From assembly GCF_000657795.2 (NCBI RefSeq), contig NZ_JHEP02000009.1, positions 62,001 through 126,000 of the forward strand: a stretch of 64,000 nucleotides of DNA, given 5' to 3'. The notes below the pieces were generated by a model, which ran no database searches, was not told the origin of the DNA, and saw only the letters and a program-made list of their open reading frames with translations. This document shows positions 9,686-18,305 of the stretch, piece after piece. A program made the translations under genes and the position numbers. Numbering within the stretch: position 1 is the first letter of the stretch; each line of letters opens with the position of its first letter. This DNA comes from Bordetella pseudohinzii. Lineage in GTDB: Bacteria > Pseudomonadota > Gammaproteobacteria > Burkholderiales > Burkholderiaceae_B.

Positions 9686-11893
9686 ATGTCGTTCGCGCGC
9701 TTTTCGCGGCACTACGCCCGCACCGCAGTTTTGCTGGCCATGGCCGGACCGGCCTGGGCCCAGACCCAGGTCCAGGATTCCTCGCTGGTGCAGGACATGC
9801 CGGTTGTCCAGGTGCTGGGCACGGCGGAGGAAGAGGTGAAAGAGTCGCTGGGCGTGTCGGTGATCACGGCGGAGGAAATCCAGCGCCGCCCGCCGGTCAA
9901 CGACCTGGCCGATATCATCCGCCGCGAGCCGGGCGTGAACCTGACCGGCAACAGCGCCAGCGGCGCGCGCGGCAACAACCGCCAGATCGACATCCGCGGC
10001 ATGGGGCCGGAGAACACCCTCATCCTGGTCGATGGCAAGCCGGTGAGCTCGCGCAACTCGGTGCGCTATGGCTGGAACGGCGACCGCGACACGCGGGGGG
10101 ACTCAAACTGGGTGCCGGCCGAGGAGGTCGAGCGGATCGAAGTCATACGCGGCCCGGCGGCGGCGCGCTATGGCTCGGGCGCCATGGGCGGCGTGGTCAA
10201 TATCATCACCAAGCGGCCCACGGACAAGACTTCGGCCTCGGCGACGTATTACATCAACCAGCCCGAGGACAGCAAGGAAGGCAATACCAACCGGGTCAAC
10301 TTCAGCCTGGCCACGCCGGTCAGCGATACGCTGTCCATGCGCCTCTATGGCAATTACAACAAGACCAACCCGGATGCGCGCGACATCAACGCCGGCCATG
10401 CCGCGCCCGGCACCGATGGCGTGACCTCGACGGCCGGCCGGGAGGGGGTGATCAACCAGGACCTGAACACGCTGTTCTCCTGGAAGATGGACAAGAACAA
10501 TACCTTCGAGCTGGACGCCGGTTTCAGCCGCCAGGGCAATCTGTACGCTGGCGACACCATGAACAACGCCAATAGCGTGGTCTCGGATGCGATGTATGGC
10601 GAGGAGACCAACATCATGTACCGCGATAATGTGTCGCTCACGCATCGCGGCTCCTACGATTGGGGCACGAGCCGGGCCAGCATCGGCTACGACTACACGC
10701 GCAATACGCGCCGCGAGGAAGGCCTGGCCGGCGGCCCCGAAGGCGCGCCCACTGGCAATGGCTTTGCGACCGCGCGGCTGAAGAACTGGCGCGCGGCCGG
10801 CGAGGTCAACCTGCCTTTCACGCTGGGCGTCAGCCAGGTCGCCACCCTGGGCGTGGAATACCTGCGCGAGTCGCTGGACGACCCCAGCGGGCTGCGCCAG
10901 ACCTACACGGGCGGCAGCATCGCCGGCACGGACGCGGCCAACCGCGACGCCAAGGCCAAGCAGAACAGCTATGCGCTCTTCGTGGAGGACAACATCGAGG
11001 CCACCCAGGACGTCACGCTGACGCCGGGCCTGCGGCTGGACCACAACTCCGAGTTCGGCAACAACTGGAGCCCCAGCCTGAATGCCTCGTGGGCGGCCAC
11101 CGACGCCTTCAGGATCAAGGGCGGCATCGCGCGCGCCTACAAGGCGCCCAACCTCTATCAGTCCAACCCCAACTACCTGCTCTATAGCCGCGGCCAAGGC
11201 TGCCTGGCGTCACAGGCCAATAGCAATGGCTGCTATCTGGTGGGCAATGAAAACCTGTCGCCGGAAATCAGCGTCAACAAGGAGATCGGCTTCGAGTACG
11301 ATCCGGGCACCTGGCGCACGAGCATGGCCTACTTCCGCAATGACTACAAGAACAAGATCGTCGCCGGCACGGATGTCCTCTACCGCATGAACAACGGCGC
11401 GCGGGTGCTGCAATGGACCAATAGCGGCAAGGCCGTGGTCGAGGGCCTGGAAGGCAATCTCTTCGTTCCGCTGGCCGACAACCTGGACTGGAATACCAAT
11501 TTCACCTACATGATCGAGTCCAAGAACAAGAGCACGGGCCAGCCCCTGAGCGTGATTCCCAAGTACACGATCAACAGCACGCTGGATTGGTTCTACACCG
11601 AACAGCTGTCTTTCCAGGCCAATGTGACCTATTACGGCAAGCAGCAAGGCCCTTCGGTCAATGAACGCACCGGCGTGGACCTGTCGGGCGATGCGCTGCA
11701 GACGGTCAGCCCTTATGCGCTGGTGGGCCTGAGCGCCGGCTATGAGGTCAACAAGAACCTGCGCCTGCGCGTCGGCGTGAGCAATCTGTTCGACAAGAAG
11801 CAGTACCGCGAAGGCAATGCGTCCAGCGCCGGGGCGGCGACCTATAACGAGCCGGGCCGCGCCTATTACGCCACCCTGACGGTGAGCTATTGA
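9686..11893 (+). CDS. bfeA: TonB-dependent ferric enterobactin receptor (FepA/BfeA type)
   Basis: Outer-membrane gated porin of 735 aa importing ferric catechol siderophores. A signal peptide (residues 1-25, ending GPAWA) precedes a TonB-box-like stretch and the plug domain (about 45-175) with DLADIIRREPGVNLTG, RGMGPENTLILVDGKPV and VERIEVIRGPAAARYGSGAMGG (quoted in parts here). These are strongly FepA-like, as is the SRNSVRYGWNGDRDTRGD loop. The remainder is the 22-strand barrel, ending in a C-terminal aromatic pattern (YYATLTVSY). The gene is divergent from the AraC regulator and overlaps the downstream esterase by one base. Expected regulation is iron repression plus siderophore-dependent activation. 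Confidence 0.93.
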   Translation: MSFARFSRHYARTAVLLAMAGPAWAQTQVQDSSLVQDMPVVQVLGTAEEEVKESLGVSVITAEEIQRRPPVNDLADIIRREPGVNLTGNSASGARGNNRQIDIRGMGPENTLILVDGKPVSSRNSVRYGWNGDRDTRGDSNWVPAEEVERIEVIRGPAAARYGSGAMGGVVNIITKRPTDKTSASATYYINQPEDSKEGNTNRVNFSLATPVSDTLSMRLYGNYNKTNPDARDINAGHAAPGTDGVTSTAGREGVINQDLNTLFSWKMDKNNTFELDAGFSRQGNLYAGDTMNNANSVVSDAMYGEETNIMYRDNVSLTHRGSYDWGTSRASIGYDYTRNTRREEGLAGGPEGAPTGNGFATARLKNWRAAGEVNLPFTLGVSQVATLGVEYLRESLDDPSGLRQTYTGGSIAGTDAANRDAKAKQNSYALFVEDNIEATQDVTLTPGLRLDHNSEFGNNWSPSLNASWAATDAFRIKGGIARAYKAPNLYQSNPNYLLYSRGQGCLASQANSNGCYLVGNENLSPEISVNKEIGFEYDPGTWRTSMAYFRNDYKNKIVAGTDVLYRMNNGARVLQWTNSGKAVVEGLEGNLFVPLADNLDWNTNFTYMIESKNKSTGQPLSVIPKYTINSTLDWFYTEQLSFQANVTYYGKQQGPSVNERTGVDLSGDALQTVSPYALVGLSAGYEVNKNLRLRVGVSNLFDKKQYREGNASSAGAATYNEPGRAYYATLTVSY

Positions 11894-12750
11894 TGCGGGC
11901 GCCTCGTCTGTTGGCGGCGGCGCTGGCGCTTGCGGCCGCCGGCGCCAGCGCCCAGCCGCGTCCGCCCGAGACCTTCGATGCGGCCGCCGAGCGCGCGCGC
12001 CTGGGCTTGCTGGGCCTGGTGCAGCAACAGGTGATGCCGCGCGCCGGCGGCCTGACCGCGGCGCGCATCTACCTGTGGGCGCCCATGCGGCCGGCGCCGG
12101 CCACGGGCTGGCCGGTCATTTATATGCTGGACGGCGCGGCCGTGTTCCAGGCGCTGACGCGGGCCGAGGGCCTGACGCATGAGGCCGTGGTGGTGGGCCT
12201 GGGCTATGACAGTCCGGGCCGCGTGGACGGCGCGTCGCGGGCCTGGGACTACACGCCGCGCCTGCCTGGGGCGGGGCCCGAGGGCACGCCGGATCCGCGC
12301 GCCCCGACGCGCCGCAACGGCGGCGCGCAGGGTTGGCTGGATTTCATCGAAAACGAGGTCAAGCCCTGGGTGCGGGCCCAGGCGCCGGTGGATCCGGGCC
12401 GCCAGACGCTCTATGGCCATTCCTATGGCGGCCTGTTCGTCTTGGAGACGCTGCTGAACCGTCCGGAGGCTTTCCAGCACTATGTGGCGGCCAGCCCCTC
12501 TTTGTGGTGGAACGCGCCCTATATGCAGGAGCGCCTGGCGGCCTGGCAGCCGGCGGGCGAGCGGAGCCTGCGGCTCATGGTGGGCGGCGAGGAGCGCCTG
12601 GCCGGCCGCGCCACCCAGGGCGACATCCGCGAGATCGCCCGCCTGCTGGCCGGCAAGCCGGGGCTGGACGTGAGCTGGCGGGTGTTTCCCGGCCTGGGGC
12701 ATGGGCCCATGCTGCCGGCATCGGCGGTGGCGGCGCTGCAGGGCGGATAG
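11893..12750 (+). CDS. bfeB: Periplasmic siderophore esterase, IroE/BesA family (BfeB-like)
   Basis: Alpha/beta hydrolase of 285 aa predicted to cleave the trilactone of enterobactin-type siderophores. It has a signal peptide (residues 1-21, ending AGASA). The nucleophile elbow GHSYGG is near residue 176, and a C-terminal His is present in PGLGHGPM (about 272), as expected for the Ser-Asp/Glu-His triad. A conserved SPSLWWN segment follows the elbow, as in IroE and Fes-like esterases. The ATG overlaps the receptor stop codon (TGATG), so expression is coupled to the receptor. In Bordetella, the gene in this position is bfeB. Confidence 0.85.
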   Translation: MRAPRLLAAALALAAAGASAQPRPPETFDAAAERARLGLLGLVQQQVMPRAGGLTAARIYLWAPMRPAPATGWPVIYMLDGAAVFQALTRAEGLTHEAVVVGLGYDSPGRVDGASRAWDYTPRLPGAGPEGTPDPRAPTRRNGGAQGWLDFIENEVKPWVRAQAPVDPGRQTLYGHSYGGLFVLETLLNRPEAFQHYVAASPSLWWNAPYMQERLAAWQPAGERSLRLMVGGEERLAGRATQGDIREIARLLAGKPGLDVSWRVFPGLGHGPMLPASAVAALQGG

Positions 12751-12960
12751 GCGGCGCGCCGCGGCGCCCGGCCGATGGCCAGCATCGTGTATCTGGAGAT
12801 CTGCCCCATCCACGGTTCGGTCTCGCGCGGCGCGCCGGTCTCGGTGAATATCCGCGGCCTGGCCTGAGCGCCGGGCCGGCGGACGGGCATAAAGTCATGT
12901 CGAGGAAGTATTTTCCGCCCGCCGGGCGCGCTGCCAGAATCGAAGGCATTGTTTTCTTCG

Positions 12961-12976
12961 GCGGGCCAAGGCCCGC
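12961..12976 (+). other. Perfect GC hairpin just upstream of the FMN reductase start
   Basis: GCGGGCC-AA-GGCCCGC is a perfect seven-bp inverted repeat ending 12 bp before the ATG of the FMN reductase. No T-run follows on either strand, so it is not an intrinsic terminator. It could limit access to the ribosome binding region. The functional meaning is inferred. Confidence 0.35.
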
Positions 12977-12988
12977 GGCGACATCACC

Positions 12989-13576
12989 ATGACCATTCTC
13001 ACCCTGGCAGGCAGCCCGTCCGCGCGTTCGCGGTCCTCGTCGCTCTTGCGGCATGTGGCCCAGGCGTTGGCGCGCCACGGCCATGAGGTCAGCGAGATTG
13101 GCCTGCGCGACCTGCCGGCCCAGGACCTCGTCGAGGGCCTCTACGCCGGCCCGGCCGCCGCCGCCTTGCGCGCCCGCGTGTCGGCCGCCAGCGTGGTGGT
13201 CGTCGCCACGCCGATCTACAAGGCCTCGTTCGCCGGCGGGCTCAAGGCCCTGCTCGATCTCCTGGACGAGAAAGCCCTGGCCGGCAAGATCGTCCTGCCC
13301 CTGGGCACGGGCGGCAGCGCGGCCCATCTCCTGGCGCTGGAGTATGGCCTGAAACCGGTGCTCTCCGCCCTGGGCGCGCGCCATATCCTGGCCGGTGTCT
13401 ATGCCACCGACAAGGAGGTCGGCTTTGGCGAGGACGGCCTGCCGCGCATCGTCGAGGCCATCCGCGAACGGCTGGACGAAGCCGTGGCCAGCGTGCTCGC
13501 GCTGGCGGGATCGGCGCGCAGGGCTGCCGCCAATGAGGCGCTTGGGCGCCGCGAGGCGGTCGCGGCGCTGGGCTGA
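12989..13576 (+). CDS. ssuE: NADPH-dependent FMN reductase (SsuE-like)
   Basis: Flavodoxin-fold reductase of 195 aa that supplies reduced FMN to a partner monooxygenase. The N-terminus MTILTLAGSPSARSRSS carries the family phosphate-binding loop (GSPS-x-x-SRS). The middle segment VVVVATPIYKASFAGGLKALLD matches the SsuE/FMN_red signature (about residues 68-90, shown in full only here as 22 letters less two ends), followed by a PLGTGGS loop. No ssuD or other two-component monooxygenase gene lies beside it, so the partner is unknown. The gene appears to be monocistronic. Confidence 0.85.
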   Translation: MTILTLAGSPSARSRSSSLLRHVAQALARHGHEVSEIGLRDLPAQDLVEGLYAGPAAAALRARVSAASVVVVATPIYKASFAGGLKALLDLLDEKALAGKIVLPLGTGGSAAHLLALEYGLKPVLSALGARHILAGVYATDKEVGFGEDGLPRIVEAIRERLDEAVASVLALAGSARRAAANEALGRREAVAALG

Positions 13577-13662
13577 GGCGCTGCAAGCAAGAAGGGGCAT
13601 GGAAGCGCCAGGGCTTGTGGTATACGCTACAGTCCCTAAAGCGCTGACCCCAGACTTTGAAC

Positions 13663-14331
13663 ATGACAACCACCAGCAAGCCCGAACTTGAGCAGGAGCC
13701 GGCCCGCGGACGGACCAAAGGCGAGCACACGCGGCTCGCCATCAAGGAGGCGGCGCGCGAGGTCATGGCCCGCGACGGTTTCGCGGCCATGCGCATCGCC
13801 GACATTATGAGCGGGGCGGGCAAATCGCCCGGGGCTTTCTACATCTATTTCAAGAACAAGGAAGAGTTGCTGCACGAGCTGCTGGAGGACTTTCGCCATA
13901 CGCTCAAAAGCGAGGTCAACCGGCCGCTGAGCGGCAAGGAGGACCCGATGCATAACCTGGCCGGGCGGCTGCAGGTGTTCTGGCGGATCTATCGCCGGCA
14001 TTGGCCGGTGGCCACCGCGGCCTTCCAGATGTCCATGCAGGATGAAAGCTTTGCGCGCGCCTGGCACCACATCCGCGAGCAGGGCATCAAGGGTCTGGTC
14101 ACGGTGATACGCGAGAGCCGCAAGCAGCAGCCGGCGCCGGACAAGGATCTGGAGCTGGTGGCCTCGGCGCTGAGTTCCATGATCGAGTACGCCTGCTACA
14201 ACTGGACGGCCAAAGTGGGCGATTTCCCGGGCCGCGAGATCGATGACGAGACCGCCATCGAGATTCTGACGCGGCTGGCCCTGGGCGCGCTCAACCCGCA
14301 TCCCTCCGTGCAAGCCTATCTGCCCCGGTAA
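13663..14331 (+). CDS. TetR-family transcriptional regulator
   Basis: Repressor-type regulator of about 222 aa. The N-terminal helix-turn-helix lies at about residues 20-65 (ending in KSPGAFYIYFKNKEELL), with the family Y-x-Y/H-F-x-x-K-E-x-L pattern. The C-terminal ligand-binding domain is helical and, judging from the neighbours, may sense an acyl-CoA. The ATG at 13663 is preferred over a TTG six bases upstream. It lies 75 bp upstream of, and in the same direction as, a fatty-acyl/aromatic-acyl CoA operon. An inverted repeat in the gap suggests it controls that operon. Confidence 0.9.
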   Translation: MTTTSKPELEQEPARGRTKGEHTRLAIKEAAREVMARDGFAAMRIADIMSGAGKSPGAFYIYFKNKEELLHELLEDFRHTLKSEVNRPLSGKEDPMHNLAGRLQVFWRIYRRHWPVATAAFQMSMQDESFARAWHHIREQGIKGLVTVIRESRKQQPAPDKDLELVASALSSMIEYACYNWTAKVGDFPGREIDDETAIEILTRLALGALNPHPSVQAYLPR

Positions 14332-14368
14332 GGCCCAAGCGGCTATCTTGCGTCAGGGTAACTCCTAG

Positions 14369-14384
14369 GTAAATCTAAATTTAC
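14369..14384. promoter_or_regulatory. Inverted repeat, candidate TetR operator of the acyl-CoA operon
   Basis: GTAAAT-CTAA-ATTTAC is a perfect six-bp inverted repeat around a four-bp spacer. It lies in a short A/T-rich stretch between the TetR gene and the first gene of the operon (start 14407). The position overlaps the expected core promoter, as for a repressor site. Which protein binds is inferred from adjacency. Confidence 0.5.
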
Positions 14385-14406
14385 TTTTAGTTTTTCATGG
14401 GATGTA

Positions 14407-15579
14407 ATGGGTCCCATGGAGACACAGACCAAGACGCAGGGGCCGCTGGCCGGCCTGCGCATCATCGAGTTCGCCGGCAAGGGGCCCGCGCCCCTGTGCG
14501 GCATGCTGTTGGGCGACCTGGGCGCCGATGTGGTGCGCATCGAGCGGCCGGCGCAGGCCAGCGAGATCGCAGATGCCGAGCGCGCCTTCGACATCCTGCA
14601 CCGCAACCGCCGCTCCATCGCCATTGATCTGCGCCAGCCCGCAGGGCAGGCGCTGGCGCTGACACTGGCGGCGGGCGCCGACGGCCTGATCGAAGGCTTT
14701 CGGCCTGGCGTGATGGAGCGCCTGGGCCTGGGGCCCGAGGCCTGCCTGGCGGCCCACCCCGGGCTGGTCTATGGCCGCGTAACGGGCTGGGGGCAGGACG
14801 GCCCCTGGGCGCAGCGCGCCGGACATGACATCAACTACCTGGCCATCACTGGCGCCCTGCATGCCATCGGGCCGCGCGGCGGCGCGCCCGTGCCGCCCCT
14901 GAACCTGCTGGCCGACTATGGCGCCGGCGCCATGTTCCTGGCGCTGGGCCTGGTCTCGGCCATGCTGCATGCGCGGCAATCGGGCCAGGGCCAGGTGGTC
15001 GATGCGGCCATGATCGATGCCATGGCCGCGCTTATGACACCGATGCAGGGCCTGCGTCAGGCTGGCGTGTGGACGGAAAGCCGGGGCAGCAATCTGCTCG
15101 ATGGCGGCGCGCCGTTCTACGGCTGCTATGAGACGGCCGATGGGCGCTACCTGGCCGTGGGGCCGATAGAGCCGCCGTTTTTCGCACAGTTCATCGAGGG
15201 CCTGGGCTTGGCGCCGGCCGATTTCGACGGCCGGATGCAGCCGCGCAACTGGCAGGCGCAGCAGGCCTTGGTCGCCGCGGTCATCCGCAGCCAGCCCAGC
15301 GCCTATTGGGAAGCGCGTTTCGAGGGCAAGGACGCCTGCGTCACGCCGGTCCTGACCATGGCGCAGGCGCCCGCGCATCCGCAGCATCTGGCGCGCCATA
15401 CCTATACGGAGTTTGCCGGCCGCGTGCAGGCCAATCCCGCGCCGCGCTTTTCGCGCACGCCGGGCAGCCTGCGCGCCGCGCCGCCCGCGCCGGGTCAGCA
15501 TAGCCGCGAGATCCTGGCCGAAGCGGGCCTGGGCGAAGCCGAGATCGATCGCTTGATACACGCTGGAACCGTGCGCTGA
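14407..15579 (+). CDS. CaiB/BaiF family CoA transferase (class III)
   Basis: Class III CoA transferase or alpha-methylacyl-CoA racemase-type enzyme (390 aa), which moves CoA between acids or epimerises an acyl-CoA. Family features are LAGLRIIEFAGKGPAP (N-terminus), LLGDLGADVVRIERP (about 37-52), LVYGRVTGWGQDGPWAQRAG (about 120-140) and the segment VDAAMIDAMAAL (about 198-210), which carries the catalytic Asp. The start is either the ATG at 14407 or the in-frame ATG at 14416. It opens an eight-gene operon with an acyl-CoA ligase and beta-oxidation enzymes. It may give the first CoA activation of the substrate or epimerise a branched intermediate. Confidence 0.9.
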   Translation: MGPMETQTKTQGPLAGLRIIEFAGKGPAPLCGMLLGDLGADVVRIERPAQASEIADAERAFDILHRNRRSIAIDLRQPAGQALALTLAAGADGLIEGFRPGVMERLGLGPEACLAAHPGLVYGRVTGWGQDGPWAQRAGHDINYLAITGALHAIGPRGGAPVPPLNLLADYGAGAMFLALGLVSAMLHARQSGQGQVVDAAMIDAMAALMTPMQGLRQAGVWTESRGSNLLDGGAPFYGCYETADGRYLAVGPIEPPFFAQFIEGLGLAPADFDGRMQPRNWQAQQALVAAVIRSQPSAYWEARFEGKDACVTPVLTMAQAPAHPQHLARHTYTEFAGRVQANPAPRFSRTPGSLRAAPPAPGQHSREILAEAGLGEAEIDRLIHAGTVR

Positions 15580-15609
15580 CGCCGCGGGATACGATTCGGA
15601 GACTGGAGC

Positions 15610-17136
15610 ATGATCTTTACCTCAGCCGTCCAGCGGGCGGCCAGCATACGGCCCGAGGGCGCGGCCATTGTCCACGGTGGCCAGCGCCGCGATTGGCGGC
15701 AGACCGAACGGCGCATCGCGGCCCTGGCCGGCTGGCTGCGCGAGCAGGGCTTGCGCCCGGGCGAGCGCGTGGCCACGCTGGCGCTGAACGCGCCCAAGTA
15801 CTACGAGTTGCTGATGGCTGTCTGGTGGGCGGGCGCCGTGCTCGTGCCCATCAATACCCGGTTGTCCCAGGCCGAAATCGCCTTCATCCTGCGCCATGCC
15901 GGCGTGCGCATGCTGGTGGCGGACGAGCACTTCGACGCCATCGCCCGGCAGCTGGGCGAGGAGGGCGCGGTTCGCTATTTGTCCCTGGCAGAGGACGATT
16001 ACGCGCGCGCTATCGACGCGCCGGCGCTGGCGCCGACCGAGGTGGACAAGGATGCGCTGGCCGGCATTTTTTATACCGGCGGCACGACCGGCCAGCCCAA
16101 GGGCGTGGCATTGACGCAGCTGAACTTCGCCTTTGCCGCGCTGAACATGCAGCGCGACCTGCGGCACGACAGCCAGACGGTCTATCTGCACGCCCCGCCT
16201 TTGTTTCACCTGGCCGACTTTGGCATCGGCCTGGGGGTCACGCTGGCCGCCGGCGGCCATAGCTTCATGGACCGCTTCTCCACGCGCCTGTTCTATGAGC
16301 GCCTGAGGGACGATGGCGTGACCCATCTGCAGCTGGCGCCCACCATGTTGGCCATGGTGCTGGATGCGCCCGAGCGCGATGACGCGCTGCTGGCCGGCAT
16401 ACGCTCCATCGCCTATGGCTCGGCGCCGATCTCGCAGGCCTTGCTGCGCCGTGCGCTGGCGGCCTTTCCTCAGGCGCGCATCCAGCAGTTCTATGGCATG
16501 ACCGAATGCTGCGGCGCCTGCGCCATGCTGCCGCCGGAGTGCCATCTCCTGGCCGACGGCCAACCCGACAGGCTGGGTTCGGTGGGCCAGGCCACCACCG
16601 GATTCGAGCTGCGCGTGGTGGACGCGCGGATGCAGGTCTGCGCGCCCGGCGTGGCCGGAGAAATCCAGATCCGGGGGCCGGCGGTCATGCGCGGCTATTG
16701 GAATGCCCCTGAGGAAACCCGCAAGACGCTGCGTGACGGCTGGCTGTGCTCGGGCGATGCCGGTTACCTGGACGAGGACGGCTATTTGCATGTGGTCGAC
16801 CGCCTGAAGGACATGATCATCAGCGGCGGCGAGAACATCTATTGCGCCGAGGTCGAGAACGCCATCGCGCGGCATCCGGAGGTGGCGGCCTGCGCGGTGA
16901 TTGGCGTGCCGGATGCGCTGTGGGGCGAGAAAGTGCATGCGGTCGTGGTGCTGCGCGAAGGCAGCGACATCAGCGCGGCCGAGATGGATGCGCATTGCCG
17001 CGCCCTGGTCGGCGGCTACAAGGTGCCGCGCAGCTATGACATCCGGCACACGGACTTGCCGCTGTCGGCGGTGGGCAAGGTTCAGAAGAATGTACTGCGC
17101 GCGGAGTATCTGCGTGCCCAAGGAGAAAGCCAATGA
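15610..17136 (+). CDS. AMP-dependent acyl-CoA synthetase (FadD-like)
   Basis: Ligase of 508 aa that activates a carboxylic acid to its CoA thioester using ATP. The P-loop FYTGGTTGQPKGVAL is at about residues 153-168, the A5-type motif YGMTECC near 295, the hinge DRLKDMIISGGENIYCAEVE at about 397-417, and the catalytic C-terminal Lys in AVGKVQKNVLR near 491. All motifs are intact. The substrate class (fatty, aryl or aryl-alkanoic acid) cannot be told from these motifs. Its stop overlaps the next start (ATGA at 17133), so it is translationally coupled to the acyl-CoA dehydrogenase. Confidence 0.93.
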   Translation: MIFTSAVQRAASIRPEGAAIVHGGQRRDWRQTERRIAALAGWLREQGLRPGERVATLALNAPKYYELLMAVWWAGAVLVPINTRLSQAEIAFILRHAGVRMLVADEHFDAIARQLGEEGAVRYLSLAEDDYARAIDAPALAPTEVDKDALAGIFYTGGTTGQPKGVALTQLNFAFAALNMQRDLRHDSQTVYLHAPPLFHLADFGIGLGVTLAAGGHSFMDRFSTRLFYERLRDDGVTHLQLAPTMLAMVLDAPERDDALLAGIRSIAYGSAPISQALLRRALAAFPQARIQQFYGMTECCGACAMLPPECHLLADGQPDRLGSVGQATTGFELRVVDARMQVCAPGVAGEIQIRGPAVMRGYWNAPEETRKTLRDGWLCSGDAGYLDEDGYLHVVDRLKDMIISGGENIYCAEVENAIARHPEVAACAVIGVPDALWGEKVHAVVVLREGSDISAAEMDAHCRALVGGYKVPRSYDIRHTDLPLSAVGKVQKNVLRAEYLRAQGESQ

Positions 17137-18305
17137 ATCCGGCAAGCATTCTGCCGAGGACGATTTTCGCGGACGAGCACGAGGCTTTTCGCGAGCAGGT
17201 CAGGCGCTTTATCGCCGCCGAGATCGCGCCGCACCACAAGCAGTGGGAAGCAGCCGGACAGGTGCCGCGCGCCGTGTGGCGGCAGGCGGGGGAGCTGGGC
17301 ATGCTGTGCTGCACCGTGCCTCAGGAATGGGGCGGAGCGGGCGTGGATTACCGCTTCAGCGCGGTGGTGCTCGAAGAGCTGGCCTACGCACAGACGCCTG
17401 GCCCCGGCTTTGCGATTCATTCGGAGATGGCCGTGCCCTATCTGGTGAGCTTCGGCAACGAGGCGCAGAAGCGGCAGTGGCTGCCGCGCCTGTGTTCGGG
17501 CGAGGCCGTGGCGGGCGTGGCCATGACCGAGCCGGGCGCCGGCAGCGACCTGCGCGGATTGCGCACCTTGGCGCACCCGGACGGCGACGGCTACCGCCTG
17601 GCGGGGCAGAAGGTCTTCATCTCCAACGGCCAATTGGGCGATGTCTTCATCGTGGCCGCGCGCATCGCTGGCGGCGACGGCGGGCTGTCGCTGTTTCTGG
17701 TGGAGGCCGACCGCCCTGGCTTCGCCCGCGGCCGGAATCTGGACAAGCTGGGACATCACGCCCAGGACACCTCGGAGATCTTTTTCAACGATGTGCGTCT
17801 GCCAGCGGCCAATTTGATCGGCGAGGCGGGCAGGGGGCTGCAGTATCTGGGCCATGGCCTGGCGCGCGAACGCCTGACGATCTGCGTGACCTGCGTGGCG
17901 CGGGCCGAGGCGGTGCTGGCCGACACCGTGGCCTATGTCAGCCAACGCGAGCTTTTCGGCCAGCGCCTGGCCGATATGCAGAACACGCGCTTTGCGCTGG
18001 CCACGGTCAAGGCGGACCTGACGGCCGGCCGCGCCCTGGTGGACCGCCTCATCGGCGATTACGTGGCCGGCGCGCTGGACAGTGCCACGGCGGCCGCGGC
18101 CAAGCTCTGGGTGACCGAGATGCTGGGCCGCTGTGTCGACGCCTGCCTGCAGCTGCATGGCGGCTGGGGCTATATGACCGAATACGGCGTGGCCCGGGCT
18201 TATGCCGATGCGCGCGTGGAGCGCATCGCCGGCGGCAGTTCCGAAGTCATGAAAGAAATCATCGCGCGCACGCTGCTGCCGCGCGCGTCTGGGCAACAAG
18301 GATGA
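17133..18305 (+). CDS. Acyl-CoA dehydrogenase
   Basis: FAD enzyme of 390 aa introducing the 2,3 double bond in an acyl-CoA. Signatures are AVAGVAMTEPGAGSDLRGL (about 125-143), the FAD/substrate strand FISNGQLGDVFIVAAR, and the C-terminal QLHGGWGYMTEYGVARAYAD with RIAGGSSEVMKEIIAR. The position usually holding the catalytic Glu in short/medium-chain enzymes reads GG (RIAGGSSE). The base may therefore be the Glu of the LARERL helix (about residue 248), as in isovaleryl-CoA-type members. That reading is inferred from family knowledge. Overlaps with the genes before and after place it firmly in the operon. Confidence 0.92.
   Translation: MNPASILPRTIFADEHEAFREQVRRFIAAEIAPHHKQWEAAGQVPRAVWRQAGELGMLCCTVPQEWGGAGVDYRFSAVVLEELAYAQTPGPGFAIHSEMAVPYLVSFGNEAQKRQWLPRLCSGEAVAGVAMTEPGAGSDLRGLRTLAHPDGDGYRLAGQKVFISNGQLGDVFIVAARIAGGDGGLSLFLVEADRPGFARGRNLDKLGHHAQDTSEIFFNDVRLPAANLIGEAGRGLQYLGHGLARERLTICVTCVARAEAVLADTVAYVSQRELFGQRLADMQNTRFALATVKADLTAGRALVDRLIGDYVAGALDSATAAAAKLWVTEMLGRCVDACLQLHGGWGYMTEYGVARAYADARVERIAGGSSEVMKEIIARTLLPRASGQQG

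Noticed and set aside
16901-18301. Upstream in-frame extension of the thiolase
   Set aside because: The extension lies within the ligase and acyl-CoA dehydrogenase genes in another frame. The thiolase family begins at the ATG at 18302.
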